Positions 16,823 through 26,817 of a stretch of 64,000 nucleotides of DNA are shown piece after piece. Below the pieces are notes generated by a model. The model was not told the DNA's origin, made no database searches, and saw nothing but the letters and a program-made list of their open reading frames with translations. Position 1 is the stretch's first letter. Every line of letters begins with the position of its first letter. Source of the DNA: G963665925 sp963665925 (lineage in GTDB: Bacteria > Bacillota > Clostridia > Peptostreptococcales > Acidaminobacteraceae); NCBI GenBank assembly GCA_963665925.1, contig OY762511.1:3286001-3350000 (forward strand). The letters run 5' to 3'. The translations under genes and the position numbers were made by a program.

Positions 16823-18322
16823 TTGAAAAGGGCACTGGAAATTATTAAGGATCAAACGTTAACGTATGAACAAAAGGTATTGTCGCTGGCACGCGAAGCG
16901 GAGGACAGTCTTGATGTACTGGCCATTCCTGAGGCTATTCAAAGTCTGAGGGATGAAGACATCATCTGTGACCTCTTTGAAGGTCATGCGCCTTACCGAC
17001 CACGCTACATTGTTCCGGACTATGAGAAGTTTTTAAGAGAAGGTAGCCAGTTTCTTGCGCTGGATCCTCCGGAAGATTTGGAGGATGCAATCAACAATCT
17101 GCTTATTCTGTATAAGCATGTACCATCCATTTCGTCATTCCCGGTTTATATTGGGAATATCGATAAGCTGCTGAACCCTTATATTGACGATGAAGACAAG
17201 GCCTACAAGGCCATTAAGAGGTTCCTGAAGCATATCGACCGTACGATTACAGACTCATTCTGTCATGCCAACATAGGCCCAGAAGATACGACAGCTGGTC
17301 GCCTGATTTTGCGTGCGGAAAGAGAACTGCAGGATTCAATCCCGAATATCACACTTAAATATTCAGAAAAGACTCCAGACGCATTTGCAATTGAAGCGGT
17401 GCGTACCGCTCTTGTTACAGCCAAGCCAAGCTTTGCAAATGATGCAATGTTCAGAAGTGATTTTGGCGGTGACTATGCGGTGGTAAGCTGTTACAATGGA
17501 CTGGATATTGGCGGCGGCTCCTATACGCTTTCCAGAATGAAGCTCAACAAGCTGGCTCTGAAGGCTAAGTCTGTTGAGGATTATCTGGAAAATCATTTGG
17601 AAAAAGCCTCTAGGTCAATGCTTGCCTATATGGACGAGCGCATCCGTTTCATCGTTGAAGAATCCGGTTTCTTTGAGTCCAGTTTTCTTGTACGGGAAAA
17701 GCTGGTTTCAAAAGAAGGTTTTACAGCCATGTTCGGACTTGTGGGACTCGCAGAAGCTGTTAATACGCTTCTGGCTAAAGAAGGCCGTGAGGGTCGATTT
17801 GGTCATGATACGGGCGCCGATGATCTGGGTGAAGAAATCATTAAAAAAATCAAGGCATATGTAGATGCGCATGATAATTCAAATCTTATGGCAACTGAAG
17901 GCAAATATCTGCTGCATGCCCAGGTTGGGATTGAAACAGATACTGCAACAAGCCCAGGCTGCAGGATTCCAATAGGTGATGAGCCTGAAATCCATGAGCA
18001 TGTCATACAGGCAGGCAGATATCACAAGTATTTCCCATCGGGTATTGGTGATATTTTCAGTTTCGATGAGACGACGAAGAAAAACCCGGAATACGTTCTG
18101 GACATAATCAAAGGTGCATTTAAGTCAGGCATGCGTTATTTTTCAGCGTATGGATCTGACGCCGATGTTATAAGAATTACCGGTTATCTGGTCAAGCGTT
18201 CTGAAATGGAAAAGCTGGATAGAGGAGAGCAGGTACTTAGAGATACTGTCGCACTTGGACTGGGTTCGGTGAAGAATCAGCATGTCCTTGATAGAAAAGT
18301 CAGGGAAAATCCAAATCAATAA
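16823..18322 (+). CDS. yjjI: YjjI family glycyl radical enzyme
   Basis: A glycyl radical enzyme of the YjjI (DUF3029) family, which is close in length to Escherichia coli YjjI. Reaction unknown. Counting from the TTG at 16823, the candidate active-site Cys is 223 in VVSCYNGLDIGGG, and the radical Gly is 454 in RITGYLVKRSE. A TTG start is chosen because AAGGTG (16811-16816) lies 6 nt upstream; the upstream ATGs at 16781 and 16796 have no good site. The adjacent YjjW-like radical SAM gene is the expected activator. The enzyme would need anoxic conditions. Confidence 0.88.
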   Translation: MKRALEIIKDQTLTYEQKVLSLAREAEDSLDVLAIPEAIQSLRDEDIICDLFEGHAPYRPRYIVPDYEKFLREGSQFLALDPPEDLEDAINNLLILYKHVPSISSFPVYIGNIDKLLNPYIDDEDKAYKAIKRFLKHIDRTITDSFCHANIGPEDTTAGRLILRAERELQDSIPNITLKYSEKTPDAFAIEAVRTALVTAKPSFANDAMFRSDFGGDYAVVSCYNGLDIGGGSYTLSRMKLNKLALKAKSVEDYLENHLEKASRSMLAYMDERIRFIVEESGFFESSFLVREKLVSKEGFTAMFGLVGLAEAVNTLLAKEGREGRFGHDTGADDLGEEIIKKIKAYVDAHDNSNLMATEGKYLLHAQVGIETDTATSPGCRIPIGDEPEIHEHVIQAGRYHKYFPSGIGDIFSFDETTKKNPEYVLDIIKGAFKSGMRYFSAYGSDADVIRITGYLVKRSEMEKLDRGEQVLRDTVALGLGSVKNQHVLDRKVRENPNQ

Positions 18323-18351
18323 TAGGGCAGAATGATATTTGTCTGCTGTCG

Positions 18352-18378
18352 AATTGGGGCTGCTGTGCAGCCCCAATT
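18352..18378 (+). other. Perfect 12-bp hairpin between yjjI and yjjW
   Basis: AATTGGGGCTGC (18352-18363) and GCAGCCCCAATT (18367-18378) form a stem with a 3-nt loop. No T-run follows, so it is probably an mRNA-stabilising or partial attenuation structure that lowers activase expression relative to the enzyme. Confidence 0.6.
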
Positions 18379-18423
18379 CCATTTCCACTATGTTTGTAAA
18401 GTCAATGTAGCAGGAGGTAAATT

Positions 18424-19140
18424 ATGATTGGTCACATTGCGCGCATACTTCCATTCAGTTCAGTTGACGGTCCCGGAAACCGGTCTGTGGTCTTTCTTCA
18501 GGGCTGTAATTTTAACTGTCTCTACTGTCATAACCCGGAAACAATTCCCCTTGCAGGAACAGATCCGGCGCTTCATGTTCAGGAAATGACAGTGTCAGAA
18601 GTAATCGGGGAACTAGATAAGGTCAAGGTTTTCACTTCAGGTGTAACCCTATCTGGTGGCGAGTGTACAGTGCAGTATGAATTTTTACTGGCTTTGGTTC
18701 AGGCGCTGAAAGAGAATGACTACAATGTTTTTATAGATACCAACGGCAATCTGTCAGAGGCACGGTTGAAAGCGCTCCTGCCTTATACGGATGGATTTAT
18801 GATAGACCTCAAGGCTGTGGATGCAAGCGACCACATGATGCTGACAGGGACGGGAAATACCAGTACGCTGCGCAGCATTCATGCGACTGCTGGGGCAGGT
18901 AAGCTGTATGAGGTCAGAACCGTTGTCGTGCCAGGACTCATGGACAATACGGCCACGGTTAGATTGGGTGCTGAATTGATTGTTGAATATGACAGGAATA
19001 TACGCTATAAGCTCATTAAGTATAGAAGTCATGGCGTCCGTGGGGAACTGATAGATGCAAGGCAGCCCACTTCGCAGGAAATGGAAGGCTTAAAGGCACT
19101 TGCTGAGGATATTGGTTGCGCAAATGTCTTGATTATTTAG
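18424..19140 (+). CDS. yjjW: YjjW-like glycyl radical enzyme activase
   Basis: Radical SAM protein, 238 aa, expected to generate the glycyl radical on the neighbouring YjjI-like enzyme. The 4Fe-4S/SAM motif is C28-x3-C32-x2-C35 (GCNFNCLYCH), followed by TLSGGE for SAM binding. Unlike many activases, no additional ferredoxin-type Cys cluster is inserted after the motif, and the protein is shorter than E. coli YjjW, closer in size to PflA. AGGAGG lies 7 nt before the start. Its specificity for YjjI is by gene context. Confidence 0.85.
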   Translation: MIGHIARILPFSSVDGPGNRSVVFLQGCNFNCLYCHNPETIPLAGTDPALHVQEMTVSEVIGELDKVKVFTSGVTLSGGECTVQYEFLLALVQALKENDYNVFIDTNGNLSEARLKALLPYTDGFMIDLKAVDASDHMMLTGTGNTSTLRSIHATAGAGKLYEVRTVVVPGLMDNTATVRLGAELIVEYDRNIRYKLIKYRSHGVRGELIDARQPTSQEMEGLKALAEDIGCANVLII

Positions 19141-19188
19141 AGTTTAATCGAATGTATGTTTGTGTTATCATGAAATAGGGTGATAAAA

Positions 19189-19800
19189 ATGTATGAATAT
19201 ATTAAAGGTACAGTCGAATATATATCTGAAGGATATATTGTAATAGAGAACCACGGAATGGGCTATAAGGTCAATACATCGTCATTTACCATAGCTGATT
19301 TAAACGGAATGGACGGTGAAGTGACGGTTTATACACAGATGATTGTTCGTGAAGACGACATAAGTCTGTGTGGGTTTTCATCCAGACATGAACTGACACT
19401 ATTTAGAATGCTGACTTCCGTAAGCGGCATAGGAACGAAAGTTGCCCTTGCAGTACTCTCGTCAATTGGTGTCTATGACCTGGCTGCTGTAATTGCGTCA
19501 GGCGATGTGAACACCTTGGTCAAAGCGCCAGGTGTGGGCAAGAAAACTGCTCAGCGGGTTATTCTTGAGCTCAAGGACAAAATCGACAAGCAGCTAAAAC
19601 CGGGTGTGCTTTCCGCTAGTGACATCAATACGCCAGCAAGTCTTGCCGTAAGCTCAAGCCAGAGAGAAGCTCTGGAGGCATTGATGGCACTGGGGTATTC
19701 TGGAGACGAGGCGGAAGTTGTCATAGCTCGAATCGATACATCGGGTAAGAACACAGAGTCGATCATAAAAGAAGCACTGAGTCTGATAATGGCGGGATAA
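19189..19800 (+). CDS. ruvA: Holliday junction branch migration protein RuvA
   Basis: Tetrameric protein that binds Holliday junctions and recruits the RuvB motor. 203 aa. Domain I (MYEYIKGTVEYISEGYIVIENHGMGYKV), the helix-hairpin-helix region (LTSVSGIGTKVALAVL and VKAPGVGKKTAQRVI) and the C-terminal three-helix domain (REALEALMALGYSGDEA) are complete. ATG at 19189 is preferred to a GTG 9 bp upstream because AGGGTG is 6 nt away. ruvB follows after 13 bp. Confidence 0.97.
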   Translation: MYEYIKGTVEYISEGYIVIENHGMGYKVNTSSFTIADLNGMDGEVTVYTQMIVREDDISLCGFSSRHELTLFRMLTSVSGIGTKVALAVLSSIGVYDLAAVIASGDVNTLVKAPGVGKKTAQRVILELKDKIDKQLKPGVLSASDINTPASLAVSSSQREALEALMALGYSGDEAEVVIARIDTSGKNTESIIKEALSLIMAG

Positions 19801-19813
19801 ACTGGAGGCACTT

Positions 19814-20845
19814 ATGGATAGTTTTCAAGTCGATCGGTTTGTAACGCCGACGTTTATGGAAGAAGATGTTAAAGTTGAAACAAGCTTAAGACCGCAGATG
19901 CTTGGGGATTACATAGGTCAGGAGAAGACCAAGGAGAAGCTTTCGGTCTTCATCAACGCCGCAAAAATGCGTGGCGAACCGCTTGATCATGTTCTCTTAT
20001 ATGGTCCTCCTGGACTGGGAAAAACAACGCTCTCAGGAATCATTGCCAATGAGATGGACGTAAACATCAAAGTCACGTCAGGGCCAGCCATAGAGCGTCC
20101 TGGTGATTTGGCAGCCATTCTGAATGGGCTGAAGGAAAATGATGTTCTCTTTATTGATGAGATACACAGACTGAGCAGGCATGTGGAAGAGGTTCTGTAC
20201 CCGGCAATGGAGGATTTTGTCCTTGATATTATCATTGGCAAGGGTCCAGGGGCAAAATCCGTACGAATTGATTTGCCGCATTTTACGCTGGTTGGCGCTA
20301 CAACACGTGCAGGTCAGCTGACTGCACCGCTACGCGATCGATTTGGCGTAATCTGCAAGCTTGAACTCTACAAGCCGAGTGAACTCTCAGACATTGTGAA
20401 GCGCTCAGCGGGTGTTCTCGATATTGAAATAGGAGAGGTTGCCGCACTTGAAGTTGCACGCAGGTCAAGGGGAACGCCGCGAATTGTAAACCGTCTTTTA
20501 AAGCGTGTTAGAGATTATGCCCAGGTTTATGGTGACGGAGAGGTTACGGTGGAGCTTGCGAACAAGGCGCTGAACATGCTTGAGGTCGACAAGCTCGGAC
20601 TTGACTTTGTCGACAGAAAAATCCTGCTGACCATTATTGAGAAATTTGATGGCGGGCCTGTGGGTCTCGATACGCTGGCAGCATCAACCGGTGAGGAACG
20701 GAACACCATTGAAGATGTCTATGAGCCGTATTTGCTTCAGCTTGGTTTTATCAATAGGACACCTCGGGGGCGTGTTGTGACAAAACTTGGGTATCAGCAT
20801 ATGCATATTGATTATCAATCGGATTTGCTGAACTGGACAGAATAA
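19814..20845 (+). CDS. ruvB: Holliday junction DNA helicase RuvB
   Basis: AAA+ motor of branch migration, 343 aa. Walker A GPPGLGKTT (about 61-69), Walker B FIDEIHRL, sensor segments GATTRAG and the arginine finger region GTPRIVNRLLKRVRD are intact, with the C-terminal winged helix ending near TPRGRVVTKLGYQH. In operon with ruvA upstream; spoIID-like and queA follow closely. Confidence 0.97.
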   Translation: MDSFQVDRFVTPTFMEEDVKVETSLRPQMLGDYIGQEKTKEKLSVFINAAKMRGEPLDHVLLYGPPGLGKTTLSGIIANEMDVNIKVTSGPAIERPGDLAAILNGLKENDVLFIDEIHRLSRHVEEVLYPAMEDFVLDIIIGKGPGAKSVRIDLPHFTLVGATTRAGQLTAPLRDRFGVICKLELYKPSELSDIVKRSAGVLDIEIGEVAALEVARRSRGTPRIVNRLLKRVRDYAQVYGDGEVTVELANKALNMLEVDKLGLDFVDRKILLTIIEKFDGGPVGLDTLAASTGEERNTIEDVYEPYLLQLGFINRTPRGRVVTKLGYQHMHIDYQSDLLNWTE

Positions 20846-20856
20846 AGGAGAATGAC

Positions 20857-22398
20857 ATGAGCCGCAAGCTGTTAACTGTTTTAAGTCTTCTGATCATCAT
20901 TTTTTCAACGATGACAAGCTTTGCAGATACTCTTCCTGCAGGGCCCATTCGCGTTGGGTTGAAATATGGAAGTGTTACCAATGACAAGGAAACAATTGTT
21001 TCTGAATCGGGCTTTAATGTGACCTATTTGAATGGTGAGAATTCTGCAATGGTGTATGATCTTAGCGATTACAGGAAGCTCGTCGCTGAGAAGGACGATG
21101 CTTATCACATACAGGTTGGTGGAACCTACGCATCTCTTGGTGATGCCCTTGACGCCTTGAAAGCTTATGAGAAGAAAGACGATGGGACATATCCGGCTTA
21201 TGACGATGGCTGGAAAATATATTACGGTAGCTATTCCAGTCAGTCTGGAGCATCTTCAGACCTTTCGAAAGTAAAATCCAAGTATGGGTCGGCAACCAGT
21301 ATTGCTGCATCTGGCGCGTCATTTGTCCGTATACAGCAGGAAGATGGCACGGTGGAATTTATCTATGCCTCCGAAGCGGACGACTTCTATTTGAAGCCCG
21401 TCAATGAAGAGGGTATTGTCTATTATGCAAGCAAGGGCTATCGTGGTGGAATCGGCTTTAAGAGATTTCCGAATTCTGTGCTGACTGTAATAAACTATAT
21501 CCTTATAGATGACTATCTTTATGGCGTTTTACCAAAAGAAATGTCAGGGGACTGGCCTCTTGAAGCCCTAAAGGCCCAGGCCATTGCAGCACGTAATTTT
21601 GCCCTGATAAACTTCGGAAAACACAGTGACTACGGCTTCGATATTTGCAGTTCATCAGACTGTCAGGTGTATGGTGGCTATGATGTTGAAAAGTCACGCT
21701 CAAATCAGGCGGTTGACGAAACCAGTGGGAAACTGTTAAAATACAACGGTCAAATTGTTCAGACATATTATCATTCTAACAGTGGTGGCAGGACTGAAAG
21801 TATTGAGAACATATGGTCTGGATCCTTGCCGTATATTGTGGGTGTATATGATCCTTATTCAGAGAATGTACCAAATTCTGACTGGGAACTCACATATACG
21901 AAAAGCGAAATCGAAAGTATTCTTGCGAACAGCGGAAACAGTGTAGGCGCACTTAAAAATGTCAGAATAGAAGAAGTCAGTGAAAATGGACGCGTACAAA
22001 AACTTGTGTTTGAAGGGACATCCGGCAAGGCCACTTTTCTGAAGGAAAAGGCGCGTGCATTATTTGGATATACGACTTTAAAGAGCATGTGGTTCGAACT
22101 TGGAAATAAACCAATGGTCACAGTTGTGAGCAGAAGTGCTTATAACAGGACGGACTTGTCCTCGGCGTCCTATGTCACAGAGAATGGAATTGAAAAATCA
22201 TCCTCTTCAGTTTATGTGGTGACAGATGGGCAATCTACGGAAAAGCTCTCCTTCTCTTCTGATAAAATTGTTTTTACCGGTCATGGGTACGGTCACGGAC
22301 TCGGTATGAGTCAATGGGGTGCTAAAACCATGGCTGAGCAGGGATTCGATTTCGAAGAAATATTGACACATTATTACAAGGATACAGAAGTTGAATAG
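20857..22398 (+). CDS. Secreted SpoIID/LytB domain protein
   Basis: 513-aa exported protein with a signal peptide (residues 1-24). The SpoIID core spans about 200-440: YGVLPKEMSGDWPLEALKAQAIAARNFAL carries the putative catalytic Glu, followed by CQVYGG, YYHSNSGG and the C-terminal GHGYGHGLGMSQWGA with its conserved His residues. SpoIID is a lytic transglycosylase that acts on denuded glycan strands, best known from engulfment. The N-terminal ~200 residues have SPOR-like character (YHIQVGGTYASLGDALDAL). It may serve sporulation or ordinary wall remodelling. Its position between ruvB and queA is seen in several clostridia. Confidence 0.9.
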   Translation: MSRKLLTVLSLLIIIFSTMTSFADTLPAGPIRVGLKYGSVTNDKETIVSESGFNVTYLNGENSAMVYDLSDYRKLVAEKDDAYHIQVGGTYASLGDALDALKAYEKKDDGTYPAYDDGWKIYYGSYSSQSGASSDLSKVKSKYGSATSIAASGASFVRIQQEDGTVEFIYASEADDFYLKPVNEEGIVYYASKGYRGGIGFKRFPNSVLTVINYILIDDYLYGVLPKEMSGDWPLEALKAQAIAARNFALINFGKHSDYGFDICSSSDCQVYGGYDVEKSRSNQAVDETSGKLLKYNGQIVQTYYHSNSGGRTESIENIWSGSLPYIVGVYDPYSENVPNSDWELTYTKSEIESILANSGNSVGALKNVRIEEVSENGRVQKLVFEGTSGKATFLKEKARALFGYTTLKSMWFELGNKPMVTVVSRSAYNRTDLSSASYVTENGIEKSSSSVYVVTDGQSTEKLSFSSDKIVFTGHGYGHGLGMSQWGAKTMAEQGFDFEEILTHYYKDTEVE

Positions 22399-22406
22399 AG
22401 GGAAAA

Positions 22407-23429
22407 ATGAAAAAATCAGATTTTTATTTTGATCTGCCAGAAGAGCTGATAGCACAGACGCCGCTTGTAGATCGAACAAGTTCACGCCTGATGGTGATTG
22501 ATCGGGAAACTGGAAACATATCGCATCGCGTGTTTAGGGATGTGCTGGACTATCTAAAAGAAGGTGACTGCCTAGTCATCAATAACACCCGTGTACTTCC
22601 AGCTAGAATATTTGGCAAGAAGGACACAGGTGCAAGAGTTGAATTTCTTCTTTTGAAAAGGGTATCTGACAATCAGTGGGAGACACTGGTCAAACCTGGA
22701 CGAAAAGCAAAGCTTGGTGCTGAGTTCATTTTCGGCGACAACGATATGCGTGGCAAAATCGTAGGCATGGCTGATGAAGGTGCCCGCATTATTGAGTTTG
22801 AATACGAAGGTGTCTTTGAAGAGGTGCTAGACAAAATTGGTCAAATGCCGCTTCCACCATACATTACTGAATCGCTGGAAGACCAGGAACGTTATCAGAC
22901 AGTCTATTCAAAAGAACGTGGTTCCGCTGCTGCCCCAACGGCAGGTCTGCACTTTACAGAGGAACTCATGGCAAAAATTCACGAAAAAGGCATAAAAATA
23001 TGTACAGTCATGCTTCATGTTGGTCTGGGTACCTTCAGACCTGTGAAGGAGGACCACATACTTGACCATAAAATGCACTCTGAATACTATGAGATTACAG
23101 AGGAGACAGCTCAGATCATTAACGAAACCAAAGCAAACGGCGGGCGTGTCATTGCAGTTGGGACGACATCCACGAGAACTCTGGAAAGCGTCGCTGACGA
23201 GAAGGGTTTGTTGAAGGCTGAGAAGGGGTGGACGGAAATTTTCATATATCCGGGCTATGAATTCAAGGTGATTGATGGCCTGATTACAAATTTCCATTTG
23301 CCAGAATCGACACTGATAATGCTTGTAAGCGCCTTATCAACACGTGAAAACATACTGAATGCATATAACAATGCTGTGGACGAGAAGTATCGTTTCTTTA
23401 GTTTTGGCGATGCAATGCTGCTCATATAA
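22407..23429 (+). CDS. queA: S-adenosylmethionine:tRNA ribosyltransferase-isomerase
   Basis: Makes epoxyqueuosine at tRNA position 34 by transferring the ribosyl part of SAM to the preQ1 base. 340 aa, standard length. Start MKKSDFYFDLPEELIAQTPL, then RPGRKAKLG-like KPGRKAKLG, PTAGLHFTEEL, HVGLGTFRPV and GTTSTRTLES are the family blocks. It is directly followed by tgt, which acts one step earlier in the same pathway. Confidence 0.97.
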   Translation: MKKSDFYFDLPEELIAQTPLVDRTSSRLMVIDRETGNISHRVFRDVLDYLKEGDCLVINNTRVLPARIFGKKDTGARVEFLLLKRVSDNQWETLVKPGRKAKLGAEFIFGDNDMRGKIVGMADEGARIIEFEYEGVFEEVLDKIGQMPLPPYITESLEDQERYQTVYSKERGSAAAPTAGLHFTEELMAKIHEKGIKICTVMLHVGLGTFRPVKEDHILDHKMHSEYYEITEETAQIINETKANGGRVIAVGTTSTRTLESVADEKGLLKAEKGWTEIFIYPGYEFKVIDGLITNFHLPESTLIMLVSALSTRENILNAYNNAVDEKYRFFSFGDAMLLI

Positions 23430-23443
23430 AAGGGGAGGATATG

Positions 23444-24562
23444 ATGGCTGTAAGATATGAATTGATAAAAACATGTAAGCAAAGCGGTGCGCGTCTTGGT
23501 AAGCTGCACACGCCGCACGGAACTATAGATACACCGGTATTTATGCCTGTCGGCACACAGGCGACAGTCAAGTCCATGACACCGGAAGAGATTAAGGAAA
23601 TTGGCGCAGGAATTCTGCTGAGCAATACCTATCATCTATTCCTGCGACCAGGCCATGACCTTATTAAGGAAGCTGGCGGTTTGCATAAGTTCATGAACTG
23701 GGACGGTGCAATCCTGACAGACAGTGGCGGATTCCAAGTTTTCAGCCTTGGTGATTTGAGAAAAATCACAGAAGAGGGCGTAGAGTTCAGATCTCATATT
23801 GACGGCTCTAAGCATTTTATCAGTCCTGAAAAGGCTGTTGAGATCCAAACGGCTCTTGGGTCGGATATCATGATGGCGTTTGATGAGTGTGCGCCGTATC
23901 CTGCTGATCACGATTATGTGAAAAAGTCCCTTGAAAGAACGACACGCTGGCTGGAGCGCTGTGTAAATGCTCATAAGAATACAGAGAATCAAGCCCTGTT
24001 CGGTATTATCCAGGGTGGTATGTATGAAGATTTAAGACGCCAGAGTATTGAGGAAATCACGCAGTTTGATTTGCCGGGCTATGCAGTAGGCGGTCTGAGT
24101 GTTGGTGAGCCTAAACCGCTCATGTATGAAGTGCTTGAGTATACGACGCCGTATATGCCGAAAGACAAGCCGCGTTACCTGATGGGTGTTGGAAGTCCTG
24201 ACTGCCTGATTGAAGGCGTTATACGCGGTATTGACATGTTTGACTGCGTACTGCCAACGCGTATTGCGCGAAACGGTACAGCTATGACTTCGCAGGGAAG
24301 AATTGCAATAAAAAACGCCAAGTATACACGTGATTTTACACCACTTGATCCGGAATGTGATTGCTACACTTGTCGAAATTACTCGAAAGCTTATTTGCGT
24401 CATCTCTTCAAGGCAAATGAAATACTGTCTTCAAGACTCTTCACTTACCATAACATTCATTTCTTGATTAAGCTCATGGAGCAGGTTCGTCAGGCAATTA
24501 TGGAAGACAGACTTCTTGATTTCAGAAAAGAGTTCTTCGAAAAATACGGTTACGACTTATAA
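23444..24562 (+). CDS. tgt: tRNA-guanine transglycosylase
   Basis: Exchanges guanine 34 for preQ1 in tRNAs with GUN anticodons. The 372-aa protein has the nucleophilic Asp region ILTDSGGFQVFSL, the second Asp in MAFDECAPYP, GIDMFDCVLPTRIARNG, and the zinc site near CDCYTCRNYSKAYLRHL. The second of two adjacent ATG codons is preferred since GGGAGG is then 5 nt away rather than 2. Last gene of the ruvA-tgt run, followed by a terminator. Confidence 0.97.
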   Translation: MAVRYELIKTCKQSGARLGKLHTPHGTIDTPVFMPVGTQATVKSMTPEEIKEIGAGILLSNTYHLFLRPGHDLIKEAGGLHKFMNWDGAILTDSGGFQVFSLGDLRKITEEGVEFRSHIDGSKHFISPEKAVEIQTALGSDIMMAFDECAPYPADHDYVKKSLERTTRWLERCVNAHKNTENQALFGIIQGGMYEDLRRQSIEEITQFDLPGYAVGGLSVGEPKPLMYEVLEYTTPYMPKDKPRYLMGVGSPDCLIEGVIRGIDMFDCVLPTRIARNGTAMTSQGRIAIKNAKYTRDFTPLDPECDCYTCRNYSKAYLRHLFKANEILSSRLFTYHNIHFLIKLMEQVRQAIMEDRLLDFRKEFFEKYGYDL

Positions 24563-24610
24563 TATTAAGGAATTGCAGTACATCGAGGTCGCAATATCTC
24601 TTGTACTTTA

Positions 24611-24650
24611 AAAGCCCCTTATCCAGAAATACGGATATGGGGCTTTTTAG
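24611..24650 (+). terminator. Terminator after tgt
   Basis: 14-bp stem (24611-24624 with 24633-24646, one mismatch), then TTTTT overlapping the stem end. Confidence 0.85.
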
Positions 24651-24814
24651 TTAAAAAAATGACAAATATACTTGAAAGATCACATATTGGTATACGACTT
24701 AAGTAGGGATATCTGTAAAAAATTTATAAAAAATATTGTCGAATATAGTCGAAATTGTGAGAGTATGGTAATGTATTGGGTATATAGTATTTAAAGTCGA
24801 TTGGGGGAATGTTT

Positions 24815-26794
24815 ATGAAAATGGGAATTCGTGGTAAATTGATAGCGCTATTTACAGTGGTACTTGTGCTATCTTTGGGAACGGTTGGTGTTGGCTCTTA
24901 CATGCAATCGTCGAGAATACTTGTCGATGAGCTTAGAGGGAACTCCGACGCGGTGTTGAGACTGATCTCCGATCAGGTTTACAGCTATTTTGACATGTAT
25001 TTGTCGTCGGTGCGTATGATGGGTGAAAATGATAATGTGAAGGAGGTCTATTCAAAATTCAATGCTCAAAATGACATGATGGATTCGTTTAAGGACTATA
25101 TTAATGAATACGAGGATGTCTTGAATATCTATATCGGTACTGAGCGCAAGGATTTCTTTATTTGGCCTGAAACAGATTTGCCAGAAGGTTATGATCCAAC
25201 TGTACGACCTTGGTATCAGCAAGCTGTTGCAGAAGACAAGGCAATCTGGACAGACCCTTATGTAGATGCTTTTACTGGGAATATGATTATTTCAGCTGCC
25301 ATGCCGATTTACGATGGAAGAAACAAGTTCATTGGTGTCCTTGCGATTGATCTTTCACTCGCGAGTCTTTCAGAGGACATTACAAGCATAAAAATTGGTG
25401 AAACTGGGTATCCATTCCTCTTCGATAACAATCATAATCTTATGATTCACCCAGACCCTGAGAAAATCGGTCAGCCGTCAGCAGTGCCTGAGTTGATTGA
25501 ATTTATTGAAGCAGGCAAGACGGGTATTCTGGAGTATCGCTACAATGGTCAAGATAAAATGGCCGCCGTGGCCTATGTTGATGAAATTGGATGGCCGATT
25601 GTTGGCAGTCTTCCAATTCATGAAGTGGACAAAAAATCATTTGGCATCTTGAAAGCCATTCTGTTTATTGGTTTGGTAACTTTATTCGTAGCGGCAATGA
25701 TCAACAGATTCTTTGCCAATACCATGGTTAAGCCTATTTTGCAACTTGGCAGTGAGATGGAGAAGGTCAAAAACGGAGACTTTACCGTACAGGCTTCAGT
25801 TAAAACCAATGATGAGCTTGGCCTCTTGTCCAGCAACTTCAATGAAATGATTACGCAGGTTAGAACCCTTGTTTCCAGCGCTAAGGATGTGGCACAGAAG
25901 GTTTCTGTATCTGCAACTGATCTGGCGGCGACATCGGAAGAAACAAGCGCACTTTCTACAGAAGTTTCCAAAACAGTGGATGAAATCGCAAAAGGTGCAT
26001 CAGAGCAAGCTGGAGAAGCTGAAAAAGGTGCCCAACTCGTATTTGGCCTTGATCAGAAATTCAGCAATCTGACGCAAGGAACATCAGAAATGGCGCACTC
26101 AGCTGAAGAAGCTATCACATCAAGTGCCAATGGTATGAAGAGCGTGACAGAGCTGATGGAAAAAACACGAGAAAGCAATGAATCGTCTTCCAAAGTTGGC
26201 GATGCGATTACTGCTCTGACTGAGAAATCCAACAACATCGGTGTATTTGTTGAAACGATCAGCTCTATTGCCGAACAGACAAATCTGCTTGCACTGAATG
26301 CTTCTATCGAAGCTGCAAGGGCGGGCGAACACGGTCGTGGATTCGCAGTTGTTGCAGACGAAATCCGTAAGCTTGCAGAAGGCTCAAATGAAGCGGCTGA
26401 GGAAATCAGAAAAATCGTTGGCGAAATCATGGATGAAAACAAAAAGGCTCAGACAATTATGGCAGATGTAGAAGAAATCACTGAAAGACAGACTGACGCA
26501 GTACGTGGTGTTAATGATTCCTTCGAAATCATCTCCAAACTGATTGATGCTATTACAGAAAAGATCAGAGAGACATCTGTTTTCGTAAGTGAAATGACAG
26601 ACGACAAAGATAACATCGTATCTGCAATTGAAAACATCTCGGCGGTTTCGGAAGAAACTGCAGCCTCAACGGAAGAAGTCAGTGCATCTGTTGAGCAGCA
26701 GGCAAGTGCTGTAGATGAAGTTGCAAGATCTGCAGAAGAACTCAATCACCTAGCAGATTCACTCAATGAAGAAATCAGCAGATTCAAAGTATAA
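24815..26794 (+). CDS. Methyl-accepting chemotaxis protein with dCache-type sensor
   Basis: Transmembrane chemoreceptor, 659 aa. TM1 at about 8-30, an extracellular dCache-like domain at about 35-270 (typical PTVRPWYQQAV and IISAAMPIYDGRNKFIGVLAIDLSL), TM2 at about 275-300, a HAMP linker, and a cytoplasmic signalling domain with the hairpin tip SIAEQTNLLALNASIEAARAGEHGRGFAVVADE split over residues ~480-515. Such sensors often bind amino acids or organic acids. The ATG at 24815 is chosen because the G-run at 24803-24807 is then 7 nt away. The gene interrupts the usual tgt-yajC order. Confidence 0.93.
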   Translation: MKMGIRGKLIALFTVVLVLSLGTVGVGSYMQSSRILVDELRGNSDAVLRLISDQVYSYFDMYLSSVRMMGENDNVKEVYSKFNAQNDMMDSFKDYINEYEDVLNIYIGTERKDFFIWPETDLPEGYDPTVRPWYQQAVAEDKAIWTDPYVDAFTGNMIISAAMPIYDGRNKFIGVLAIDLSLASLSEDITSIKIGETGYPFLFDNNHNLMIHPDPEKIGQPSAVPELIEFIEAGKTGILEYRYNGQDKMAAVAYVDEIGWPIVGSLPIHEVDKKSFGILKAILFIGLVTLFVAAMINRFFANTMVKPILQLGSEMEKVKNGDFTVQASVKTNDELGLLSSNFNEMITQVRTLVSSAKDVAQKVSVSATDLAATSEETSALSTEVSKTVDEIAKGASEQAGEAEKGAQLVFGLDQKFSNLTQGTSEMAHSAEEAITSSANGMKSVTELMEKTRESNESSSKVGDAITALTEKSNNIGVFVETISSIAEQTNLLALNASIEAARAGEHGRGFAVVADEIRKLAEGSNEAAEEIRKIVGEIMDENKKAQTIMADVEEITERQTDAVRGVNDSFEIISKLIDAITEKIRETSVFVSEMTDDKDNIVSAIENISAVSEETAASTEEVSASVEQQASAVDEVARSAEELNHLADSLNEEISRFKV

Positions 26795-26817
26795 AAGACA
26801 TAGTTAAAGCAAGTTTG

